The notes under the pieces were generated by a model. That model had not been told where the DNA came from. It worked only from the letters and a program-made list of their open reading frames with translations, and did no database searches. Shown here piece by piece: positions 1 through 5,193 of a stretch of 8,859 bases of DNA. The translations under genes and the position numbers were made by a program. Source of the DNA: an uncultured Eubacteriaceae bacterium (GTDB taxonomy: Bacteria > Bacillota > Clostridia > Lachnospirales > CAG-274); the NCBI GenBank assembly GCA_938042265.1, contig CALIRN010000070.1, positions 1-8,859 on the forward strand, in the 5' to 3' direction. Positions within the stretch are counted from its first letter, which is position 1, and each line of letters begins with the position of its first letter.

Positions 1-399
1 AGCTACAGCTCAATGCACCAGTGGGGAGTTGCCTTTGATGTTATCCGCAATGACGGCAAGGGCGCTTACAATAATAATGACGGTTGGTTTGATAAGGTTG
101 GCAAGCTGGGTAAGTCCCTCGGACTTGAATGGGGCGGCGATTGGACAAGCCCAGTTGACAAACCTCATTTTCAGCTGCCCGACTGGGGCAGTACAACGGC
201 TGTGCTTAAGCGTACATACGGTAATGTTGATAATTTTAAAAAGACATGGGAGGTGAAAAAGGTGGTTAAAACCTATGAAGAGGCGGTAAAGGTACTTGTT
301 GATAAGGGTATTATTGCCAGTAGAGAGTACTGGGATAATGCTGTTAAGTGTGTTAAGTATCTGGACCGGTTAATGATTAATGTGGCTAATATACTGTAA
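1..399 (+). CDS. M15-family peptidoglycan hydrolase (endolysin-like), C-terminal part
   Basis: The reading frame is open from base 1, so the N-terminus lies outside the window; the 132 visible residues end at TAA 397-399. The fragment starts in the zinc-binding motif SxHxxGxAxD (SSMHQWGVAFD). It continues with an LEWGGDW segment and DKPHF, in which the Asp and the His four residues apart match the catalytic base and third zinc ligand of M15 LD-/DD-peptidases (VanY, CwlK and Ply500-type endolysins). These enzymes cut peptide stems of peptidoglycan. The last ~45 residues (TYEEAVKVLVDKGIIASREYW onward) form a short helical tail of the kind seen after the catalytic domain in clostridial phage lysins. 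That suggests a prophage or phage-derived lysin, but no other phage gene is visible. Host autolysin is the alternative. The family assignment is firm; the biological role is inferred. Confidence 0.85.
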   Translation, partial: SYSSMHQWGVAFDVIRNDGKGAYNNNDGWFDKVGKLGKSLGLEWGGDWTSPVDKPHFQLPDWGSTTAVLKRTYGNVDNFKKTWEVKKVVKTYEEAVKVLVDKGIIASREYWDNAVKCVKYLDRLMINVANIL

Positions 400-504
400 T
401 TGACAGGGATAGAGAATTATTGTATGACAGATGAAAATGAATGTGAAAGAGCTGTTATACAGACAAATTATAACGACTTTTTGTCAGGATTATTCTAAAA
501 GCTG

Positions 505-537
505 AAAAGTCACCGGCAATAATTGTCGGTGACTTTT
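505..537. terminator. Bidirectional intrinsic terminator between convergent genes
   Basis: A perfect 11-bp inverted repeat, AAAAGTCACCG (505-515) and CGGTGACTTTT (527-537), extends inward through CAAT/ATTG into a nearly continuous hairpin. The arms supply a T-run on either strand. It lies between the hydrolase gene on the plus strand and the GGDEF-EAL gene on the minus strand (stop at 580) and can end both transcripts. Confidence 0.8.
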
Positions 538-579
538 AAAATTTAGCAGGTTTATCATTTTGTTAATTTAAGAGTGGTA

Positions 580-2856
580 TTATGCAGGTTTTATTTTATT
601 CGTTTCGGTTTTGAAGAGCTTTTCAAAATCCTCATAAGGCATAGGCTTGCCAAACAGGTAACCCTGAATTAAATCACAGCCCGCGTCCTGAAGGAATTTA
701 AGCTGATCTTCATTTTCAACACCCTCAGCAACGGTACTGATATTTAAGCGGTTAGCCATATCAAGAATACTTTTGATAATTTGTCTTGCTTTGGCGTTGT
801 TTTCCGTTTCAAGGAAGAATAATCTGTCCAGCTTAAGCACGTCAATATCAATGTCTTTGAGAATGTTCAGCGAGGATTCGCCTGAGCCGAAATCATCCAT
901 GGAAATCTTAAAACCGAGATTATGTATAAGCTTTACTGCCTCCTCCAGTTCCTCACCTGAGCTTAAAGCTATATTTTCGGTAATTTCAAGCTCTACATAT
1001 TCCGCAGGCAGCTTGTATTTGTCAAGTATGGATTTAAGAGTGTCTATGTAATCGCTGTGATACAGGTGAAGTCTGGACTGATTAACGGAAATGGGCACAG
1101 GGGTATAGCCCTCTGCAATCCATTTGCTTTGCATACGGCAGACTTCGTCATAAACATACATATCAATATCAGTAATAGCGCCGCTTTTTTCAAAAATACC
1201 CACAAACTTGTTTGGCGTAAGGAAGCCCTTGGTTTTGTGCTGCCACCTTATAAGTGCCTCGCCGCCTGCAAGAGTACGGGTTTTAGCGTCATACTTAGGC
1301 TGTACATAAACCTTAAAGTCACGGTCCCTTATGGCTGCATCAATATCGTTTTCAAGCTCGGCTTCAAAATGCATCTGACGCTGCAATGCTTCATCGTAAA
1401 ATGCAAAGCCGCTTTGGCGGTTATCCTTTATACCAAGAAGAGAGATTTTTGCTTTGTCTATATAGCTTTCTATATCCTTTGGCTGAGGATTACGACCAAG
1501 CTTGTAAATACCGAAATGGGTTATAATATTGTAATTGGTGTTGTCCTCGTCAAATTTACATTCGCTTATTTTATAAATAAGATTGTTTATTTTATTTTTG
1601 ATTTCATCATCGCTTTTGCAGCTTATGAGAAAAACAAAATCATCGCCTGAAGATCTGGAGGCAATCTCGCTTTCCCCAAGGTTATCCTTAAGGATTTTAC
1701 CTATATGTTTTAAAATGTTGGTACCGACCTCGTAGCTGAACAGCTCGTTAATGGTGCGGAAGTTGTCAATGTCCAAAAGGACCACTGCATATCTTTGTCT
1801 GTCATTTTCCAGTGTCTCGGCAAACTTAAGGTTAAAGCCGTTTTTGCTGTAAAGACCTGTAAGAGCGTCAAAATAAATGTGTCTGTTAAGCTCTTCCCGA
1901 TTGGCTTGCTTAAGATGGTTAAGATATCTGACGAATGCGATGGTACCTATAAGAGCAACTATAAGCACAACAAGGCTTATAAACAGTACAGAGACTGCAT
2001 TTGATACAACATAGCTGTAGGGTACGGCAAGCATAAGATACCAGTCACCGATACCTAAGGTACTGTAGGAAATCCAATATGCGGTTCCATTGCTGTTTTT
2101 TGACATAAGCGAGCCGCTGGTGCCATCCTTACCAATGGCAGTACGTATATCCTTGAGCATAGGTGCTGCTGCGTTTATCTCCTTAAAGGGTTTGTAGCTG
2201 CTTTCTTCGGTAAAGTTACTGTCAATAACACGTTCTGCTTTGCTGTTTATTATGTAAGCCTGACCGTTGCCGTCAAAATAATCTGCATTAATTACACTCT
2301 CAATGCTGGAAGCAAGGCAGACTCCCATGTGAGCACCCACAATGTTATTGTTCTTAAAAACCGGCATGGCATAAATATTAACCGGACGTCTGGTAACGGA
2401 GTCTGTAATGGTTTCGGTAATAAATACATCACCCTTTACTGCACGCTGAAAGTAATCATGCTGGCTTATGTCTATACGGTTTACAACACCTTTATCTCGT
2501 ACGGTATAGCCCTTGCCTTTGCTGTTTACAAAGCTAACACGCATCATATTATTGCCGCTTAAGCTAAGCTCGTTAGTGAGCATATCTATTACTGTACGGT
2601 CATTGCTGCCCTCAATGTCACCTAAATAGGCTGAAAATGCCTCTTGGGAATAGGTGTTGGCAACAAGTTTTTTTGCTGTGTTGGCAGAGCTTAGTTCACT
2701 GATTTCGGTTATGTAGGATTTTGCTTCATTTACAAGTGTATTATACGTATATGCAACAAAGCTTGTTCCGATAATCAGCATTGTAAGGATAACCGTTATG
2801 GCATTTATGAGCAGTCTGAATTCAAATTTCTTTTTATCCAAATTATCCACTCTCAT
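580..2856 (-). CDS. dCACHE-GGDEF-EAL membrane protein, probable c-di-GMP phosphodiesterase
   Basis: A 758-residue sensor/effector of cyclic-di-GMP turnover. TM1 is at about 15-39 and TM2 at about 284-309. They enclose an extracytoplasmic dCACHE-like sensor (about 40-283, with the typical HDYFQRA segment near 133-139). A GGDEF domain follows (about 327-488) and then an EAL domain (about 497-745). The GGDEF signature is SGDDF (403-407) and the INDxxGHxxGD region reads INELFSYEVGT, so diguanylate cyclase activity is doubtful; no RxxD inhibitory site precedes it (394-397 are GESE). The EAL domain keeps the residues expected of active enzymes: E533 of EAL, N592, E624, D654-D655, K675, E711 and Q731. 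The likely reaction is c-di-GMP to pGpG, with the GGDEF domain possibly a GTP-sensing regulator. There is no strong Shine-Dalgarno before the ATG, so the exact start is less certain than the gene. Monocistronic, with a promoter at 3008-3036. Confidence 0.93.
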   Translation of the reverse strand: MRVDNLDKKKFEFRLLINAITVILTMLIIGTSFVAYTYNTLVNEAKSYITEISELSSANTAKKLVANTYSQEAFSAYLGDIEGSNDRTVIDMLTNELSLSGNNMMRVSFVNSKGKGYTVRDKGVVNRIDISQHDYFQRAVKGDVFITETITDSVTRRPVNIYAMPVFKNNNIVGAHMGVCLASSIESVINADYFDGNGQAYIINSKAERVIDSNFTEESSYKPFKEINAAAPMLKDIRTAIGKDGTSGSLMSKNSNGTAYWISYSTLGIGDWYLMLAVPYSYVVSNAVSVLFISLVVLIVALIGTIAFVRYLNHLKQANREELNRHIYFDALTGLYSKNGFNLKFAETLENDRQRYAVVLLDIDNFRTINELFSYEVGTNILKHIGKILKDNLGESEIASRSSGDDFVFLISCKSDDEIKNKINNLIYKISECKFDEDNTNYNIITHFGIYKLGRNPQPKDIESYIDKAKISLLGIKDNRQSGFAFYDEALQRQMHFEAELENDIDAAIRDRDFKVYVQPKYDAKTRTLAGGEALIRWQHKTKGFLTPNKFVGIFEKSGAITDIDMYVYDEVCRMQSKWIAEGYTPVPISVNQSRLHLYHSDYIDTLKSILDKYKLPAEYVELEITENIALSSGEELEEAVKLIHNLGFKISMDDFGSGESSLNILKDIDIDVLKLDRLFFLETENNAKARQIIKSILDMANRLNISTVAEGVENEDQLKFLQDAGCDLIQGYLFGKPMPYEDFEKLFKTETNKIKPA

Positions 2857-3007
2857 TTCTTGTAATGTAACACATTTTACGCATATTAGGGGAATATTGA
2901 TTTAGTTAAGCAAAAATAAATTTAGAAAAAACAGGTTTCAGCCCTTCTCCACAGAAAACAGGAAATTAACCGATTTTTTCCATTAATCAATCCGTATTTC
3001 TATTTAC

Positions 3008-3036
3008 ATTATACAATAAACGGTTTGCAATTTCAA
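3008..3036 (-). promoter_or_regulatory. Sigma-A promoter for the GGDEF-EAL gene
   Basis: On the minus strand TTGAAA (3036-3031), a 17-bp spacer and TATAAT (3013-3008) form a near-consensus promoter. The expected start near 3001 leaves a leader of about 145 nt before the ATG at 2856. That leader contains two direct copies of CCTGTTTT but no structure I recognise. This promoter lies downstream of the 3240-3272 terminator, so the gene can be expressed independently of the riboswitch unit. Confidence 0.65.
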
Positions 3037-3068
3037 TGCTTTTTTGCTTTTTGTGAGGCGCTGAATAA

Positions 3069-3233
3069 CCGTATTTTGCTTTACATAGCCCTGTTTGCAA
3101 TAACTGTATAAATCATCGGGATAATAAATGGAGAAACTATTGTGCATCAGGTGCTGTGCTACTGCCTGAGATGTACAGTAAATCTGTAAGAGCGCTGACC
3201 AGACGGGCTATTGGCAAAAGCACCAATCTGTAA
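3069..3233 (+). other. Coding-like open stretch without a start codon, possible gene remnant
   Basis: A relatively GC-rich patch is open for about 55 codons on the plus strand and ends at TAA 3231-3233, seven bases before the strong terminator. The frame holds Cys-x-x-Cys (SPVCNNCINH) and a basic tail (VRALTRRAIGKSTNL). It contains no usable start codon except an internal ATG about 20 codons before the end, and no ribosome binding site. The opposite strand is also partly open here. It may be the decayed 3' end of a gene, or chance. I do not recognise a family. Confidence 0.15.
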
Positions 3234-3239
3234 TTAACA

Positions 3240-3272
3240 AAAAAGCAATTGCAAAGGCTGCAATTGCTTTTT
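3240..3272. terminator. Strong bidirectional intrinsic terminator
   Basis: A perfect 14-bp stem, AAAAAGCAATTGCA (3240-3253) with its complement (3259-3272), and a 5-base loop. T-runs follow on both strands: TTTTTGTTTTT on plus and TTTTTTG on minus. On the minus strand it closes the riboswitch/repeat unit transcribed from about 3710 and should insulate the GGDEF-EAL gene from it. On the plus strand it follows the coding-like stretch ending at 3233. Confidence 0.85.
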
Positions 3273-3284
3273 GTTTTTATATAA

Positions 3285-3532
3285 ATATCCGGTAGGGGGA
3301 GGGATATTATATGCTCCGGGACTGATGCCCCGGCTGTAAAATAAATATGTCAATATCCAAAATAGGGGGGAGGATATAACATTCTAGCGGAGCAACGGGC
3401 TCCGCCGTTAAAGTAAATACGTCAATATCCAATAGGGGGGAGGATATTATATGGATTGAAGCTCGGGGAAAGCTCCAACCAAATATTATAAATAAATATG
3501 CAAGTTTATATATCCAATAGGGGGAAGGATAT
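3285..3532. repeat. Four-copy imperfect tandem hairpin repeat (ATATCC - G5/6 - GGATAT)
   Basis: Four cores lie at 3285-3307, 3353-3377, 3425-3447 and 3510-3532. Each is ATATCC, a loop of about 11-13 bases containing a TAGGGGG-type G-run (plus strand), then GGATAT, so each core can fold into a 6-7 bp hairpin. Start-to-start spacing is about 68, 72 and 85 bases. The spacers contain an AT-rich motif (such as aaataaatatgtca) and a GC hairpin whose sequence changes from unit to unit: CCGGG/CCCGG, GCGGAGC/GCTCCGC, and a bulged GGATTGAAGCT/AGCTCCAACC stem. The plus strand looks like repeated GGGGGGAGG ribosome binding sites, but the following ATGs (3311, 3451) open only 2-4 codons. The unequal period and diverged units rule out a CRISPR array. 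Confidence 0.85.
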
Positions 3533-3533
3533 T

Positions 3534-3577
3534 AAAATAAAAAAACTCAATTTAAACCTGTTAGTCTAAACTGAGTT
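3534..3577 (-). terminator. Riboswitch expression-platform terminator
   Basis: On the minus strand a 12-bp stem (3576-3565 with 3556-3545, two G-U pairs) and an 8-base loop are followed by TTTTTTTATTTT. Its 5' arm and the bases just before it, GUAACUCAG (3579-3571), can instead pair with CUGGGUUAC (3611-3603) at the 3' end of the aptamer. The pairing is 9 bp with one G-U. The two folds exclude each other, which is the expected design of a transcription-terminating OFF switch. Confidence 0.8.
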
Positions 3578-3596
3578 ACTTAAAAATAATAAAATA

Positions 3597-3690
3597 TATT
3601 AGGTAACCCAGCTGTCCTAGCTAATGCCTTAGACCTGAGGCTTTGCGTCCTTGCCTTTCAGCAAGTTTGCCTTTTTCACATATTTATTTA
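3597..3690 (-). promoter_or_regulatory. c-di-GMP-I (GEMM-I) riboswitch aptamer
   Basis: The minus strand carries the conserved GEMM-I elements in the right order. AAGGCAAAC is followed by a 6-bp stem closed by a GAAA tetraloop (CTTGCT-GAAA-GGCAAG). Then come GGACGCAAAGCC, a second stem region containing CAGGTCTAAGG and CTAGGACAGC, and the terminal CTGGGTTACC. AT-rich flanks (AATAAATAAATAT and its partner near 3585-3600) can form the closing P1 helix. The family binds cyclic di-GMP in the nascent mRNA. It is followed 20 bases later by an intrinsic terminator. The nearest downstream element is the repeat array, not a protein gene; the first protein gene on this strand is the EAL phosphodiesterase at 2856. 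Confidence 0.92.
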
Positions 3691-3716
3691 TTATAGGAGA
3701 TAGCTCCTATGATGGT

Positions 3717-3745
3717 ATGATAACACACACAAAACTAAAATGCAA
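3717..3745 (-). promoter_or_regulatory. Probable promoter of the c-di-GMP riboswitch unit
   Basis: On the minus strand TTGCAT (3745-3740), a 17-bp spacer and TATCAT (3722-3717) place the start near 3710, just ahead of the aptamer's P1 helix. A short inverted repeat TAGGAG-ctat-CTCCTA follows at about 3693-3708. A second TATAAT (3695-3690) has no good -35 and would start inside P1, so I prefer the upstream pair. No clear terminator separates this from the gene ending at 3800, so read-through from there is also possible. Confidence 0.5.
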
Positions 3746-3799
3746 TAGGTTTTTTTACATTTTTGAAGATTTAACAATTTGTTCATAATTATTTAGGTT

Positions 3800-4093
3800 T
3801 TATGAAATTTTACGCAGTGTAAAGCAATTGTGTGAGCTGTGGTGGTATACCTTGAGAGGGACTACCTTTGCTTTTGCTCTTAAAGCCTTTGCTTCTTTAT
3901 TCTCCTTTACCGAGGGGGTAAAACCAAAGGCGGTAAGAGAGCCTATTGAAATCAGTAGAAAGGGAAGTGTTGCACCATATATATCAGCCATACTGTCAAA
4001 CATATGCCAACCTATGGCAAAGCTGCCAAGGAAAAGCATAACAGAAATACATGCTGTAATTAAATATATTTTAAGTAAACGATTGTTCTTCAT
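3800..4093 (-). CDS. Small two-TM membrane protein, function unknown
   Basis: A 97-residue protein I do not recognise. Residues about 7-28 and 40-61 are hydrophobic helices joined by a short loop (GWHMFDSMADIYGA). They are followed by a basic, probably cytoplasmic tail rich in Lys/Ala (SVKENKEAKALRAKAK) with His and Cys near the end (HHSSHNC). The start is well supported: AGGAGG (4107-4102) stands 8 bases before the ATG, and a consensus promoter lies at 4135-4163. The gene ends about 55 bases before the promoter of the c-di-GMP riboswitch unit on the same strand, with no evident terminator between, so part of the riboswitch RNA could come from this promoter. Divergently transcribed from the sugar isomerase gene. 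Confidence 0.75.
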   Translation of the reverse strand: MKNNRLLKIYLITACISVMLFLGSFAIGWHMFDSMADIYGATLPFLLISIGSLTAFGFTPSVKENKEAKALRAKAKVVPLKVYHHSSHNCFTLRKIS

Positions 4094-4134
4094 AATAAAA
4101 GCCTCCTAACGTACAAATTTTCTAACTTAGGTAT

Positions 4135-4163
4135 AGTATAACCTGTCAGTAGAATAATGTCAA
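4135..4163 (-). promoter_or_regulatory. Sigma-A promoter for the small membrane protein gene
   Basis: On the minus strand a perfect -35 TTGACA (4163-4158), 17-bp spacer and TATACT (4140-4135). The expected start near 4128 gives a short leader into the AGGAGG ribosome binding site. Confidence 0.8.
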
Positions 4164-4213
4164 ACGTTTTTTCGTATTTTTGCTGAAATTTAAAATAATT
4201 GTAACGTTTGTAC

Positions 4214-4230
4214 CAAAAATGTAATTTTTG
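4214..4230. promoter_or_regulatory. Perfect inverted repeat CAAAAAT-gta-ATTTTTG, possible operator
   Basis: Two 7-bp arms (4214-4220, 4224-4230) around 3 bases, midway between two divergent promoters (4135-4163 minus, 4343-4371 plus). Two AACGTTT boxes lie nearby (about 4163-4169 and 4203-4209). The placement suits a regulator site, but AT-rich DNA makes chance palindromes common. The rest of this 330-base intergenic stretch holds only the promoters and an A/T-tract palindrome at 4300-4319. Confidence 0.25.
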
Positions 4231-4342
4231 TAACCTCCTTTTTATTACAATATTTATTATATCGGGATAGATGTACAATAAAACGGACACAGGATTATTT
4301 TTAAAAAAAATTTTTTAAATAAGTCTGTTTATAGGAATGAGC

Positions 4343-4371
4343 TTGACAAAAGCTGTAGTTTCATATATATT
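4343..4371 (+). promoter_or_regulatory. Sigma-A promoter for the RpiB-like isomerase gene
   Basis: TTGACA (4343-4348), 17-bp spacer, TATATT (4366-4371). The start should fall near 4378. An A-tract/T-tract palindrome (TTTAAAAAA-aa-TTTTTTAAA, 4300-4319) lies upstream and could act as a bend or UP-like element. Confidence 0.8.
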
Positions 4372-4378
4372 TTTATTA

Positions 4379-4401
4379 GATATTATAGTACTATCAATAT
4401 C
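4379..4401 (+). promoter_or_regulatory. Palindrome at the isomerase transcription start, candidate operator
   Basis: GATATT (4379-4384) and AATATC (4396-4401) flank a perfect 10-bp palindrome ATAGTACTAT (4385-4394). It begins where transcription from the 4343-4371 promoter should start, a usual position for a repressor site. It could equally form a 5' mRNA hairpin. The regulator is unknown. Confidence 0.4.
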
Positions 4402-4426
4402 ATTATAATGAAAGGTGACAGAAAAA

Positions 4427-5062
4427 ATGAAAATTGCTTTAATTAACGAGAACAGTCAGGCGGCTAAAAATGAAATGATTTGCAATACTCTTAAGAGTGT
4501 TGTTGAACCTATGGGTCATCAGGTGTTCAACTATGGTATGTACACTGCCGAGGACAAGGCACAGCTTACTTATGTACAGGCAGGTTTGCTTGCAGCTATT
4601 CTTCTTAACAGCGGCGCAGCTGATTTTGTTGTAACAGGCTGCGGTACAGGTGAGGGTGCTATGCTTGCACTTAACTCTTTCCCTAATGTGCTTTGCGGTC
4701 ACATTGTTGATGTATCGGATGGCTTTATGTTTGCACAGATTAATAACGGAAATGCTGTTGCATTTCCATTTGCTAAGGGCTTTGGCTGGGGTGCTGAGCT
4801 TAACCTCCAGTATACGTTTGAAAAGCTTTTTGGCTGTGAGCCGGGTCAGGGATACCCCAGAGAAAGAGCTGTTCCTGAGCAGAGAAACAAGAAAATTCTT
4901 GATGATGTAAAGAGGATTACTCATAACGATATTATGACTATTTTAAGGAATATTGATCAGGATTTCTTAAAGCAGACTGTTGCAGGCGAAAAGTTTTCGG
5001 AGCTTTTCTTTGATAACTGCAAGAATGAGCAAATTGCTGCTTATATTAAGAGTGTATTATAA
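4427..5062 (+). CDS. RpiB/LacA/LacB-family sugar (phosphate) isomerase
   Basis: A 211-residue aldose-ketose isomerase-fold protein. The N-terminal KIALINE strand, the active-site segment VVTGCGTGEG (69-77, with the family's catalytic Cys at 72) and the NNGNAVAF segment (106-113, matching NdaNvlal in RpiB) identify the family. It is about 60 residues longer than classical RpiB (near 150), with an added C-terminal helical region. The RpiB base equivalent to H98 is not obvious. Long members include isomerases acting on unsaturated uronates (DhuI type), so the substrate may not be ribose 5-phosphate. I chose ATG 4427 because AAGGTGA (4412-4418) is a good ribosome binding site 8 bases upstream; a GTG at 4415 lies inside that site. 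Monocistronic, between its own promoter and a hairpin at 5080-5109. Confidence 0.88.
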   Translation: MKIALINENSQAAKNEMICNTLKSVVEPMGHQVFNYGMYTAEDKAQLTYVQAGLLAAILLNSGAADFVVTGCGTGEGAMLALNSFPNVLCGHIVDVSDGFMFAQINNGNAVAFPFAKGFGWGAELNLQYTFEKLFGCEPGQGYPRERAVPEQRNKKILDDVKRITHNDIMTILRNIDQDFLKQTVAGEKFSELFFDNCKNEQIAAYIKSVL

Positions 5063-5079
5063 TTATAAAAAAGATAAAT

Positions 5080-5109
5080 ATGCACCGCTTGTTTTATTTG
5101 GCGGTGCAT
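5080..5109 (+). terminator. Hairpin after the isomerase gene
   Basis: ATGCACCGC (5080-5088) and GCGGTGCAT (5101-5109) form a perfect 9-bp stem 17 bases after the isomerase stop. The following plus-strand tract (TTGTGTGTG) is only moderately T-rich, so termination may be partial. Confidence 0.6.
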
Positions 5110-5138
5110 TTGTGTGTGATAAAGTAAAAGCGTAAGAA

Positions 5139-5169
5139 AAAGGGCTGCCGAAAAAGTTGACAGCCCTTT
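5139..5169 (-). terminator. Intrinsic terminator of the ABC ATPase gene
   Basis: AAAGGGCTG (5139-5147) and CAGCCCTTT (5161-5169) form a perfect 9-bp stem, followed on the minus strand by CTTTTTCTT. It lies 24 bases after the ATPase stop (5194) and, facing the other way, backs up the isomerase hairpin. Confidence 0.82.
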
Positions 5170-5193
5170 AAATTTTATAAGCTTATGTAGTTA

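Larger units (their letters stand above)
3240..3710 (-). ncRNA. Predicted riboswitch-controlled repeat RNA (about 470 nt)
   Basis: Inferred transcript. The minus strand shows an ordered set of promoter (3717-3745), c-di-GMP-I aptamer (about 3597-3690), terminator (3534-3577), four hairpin repeats with C-rich loops (3285-3532) and a final strong terminator (3240-3272). No ATG-started ORF of useful size with a ribosome binding site lies in this stretch on the minus strand, so read-through would yield a non-coding RNA. Reading 5' to 3', repeat cores alternate with GC hairpins: core at 3510-3532, hairpin 3453-3480, core 3425-3447, hairpin 3387-3405, core 3353-3377, hairpin 3316-3333, core 3285-3307. 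The hairpins share position and folding but not sequence, which favours selection on RNA structure. Exposed UCCCCC-type loops resemble C-rich loops of Gram-positive small RNAs that bind mRNA ribosome binding sites. The target and the transcript itself are unproven. Confidence 0.5.

Noticed and set aside
424..498. 24-codon ORF after the M15 hydrolase, in the same frame as it
   Set aside because: Poorly spaced ribosome binding sequence and no recognisable product. The hydrolase already ends like its family, so a read-through extension is not needed.
1057..1650. 197-codon plus-strand ORF inside the GGDEF-EAL gene
   Set aside because: It is the antisense shadow of a clearly recognised protein and has no family resemblance. 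Other long antisense frames (4439-4924, 6708-7178) are rejected for the same reason.
3311..3459. Ribosome-binding-site-like GGGGGGAGG followed by ATG at 3311 and 3451 on the plus strand
   Set aside because: The frames end after 4 and 2 codons and the second copy has no ATG, so conserved translation is unlikely.
3310..3531. Open frame of about 74 codons on the minus strand through the repeats
   Set aside because: It has no ATG and no ribosome binding site, and the unequal unit lengths put successive repeats in different frames. It looks like a by-product of stop-poor repeats.
3285..3532. Possible CRISPR array
   Set aside because: Only four copies, unequal spacing (68, 72, 85), diverged units, and spacers that themselves share AT motifs and hairpins. 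No cas genes are present.
3585..3695. Glycine, SAM or T-box element in place of a c-di-GMP riboswitch
   Set aside because: The ordered GGCAAAC, GAAA tetraloop, GACGCAAAGCC and GGGTTACC elements are specific to GEMM-I. No T-box or SAM motif is present.
4090..4290. 66-codon minus-strand ORF upstream of the small membrane protein
   Set aside because: It runs across a consensus promoter and ribosome binding site, has low-complexity AT-driven composition and lacks a ribosome binding site of its own.
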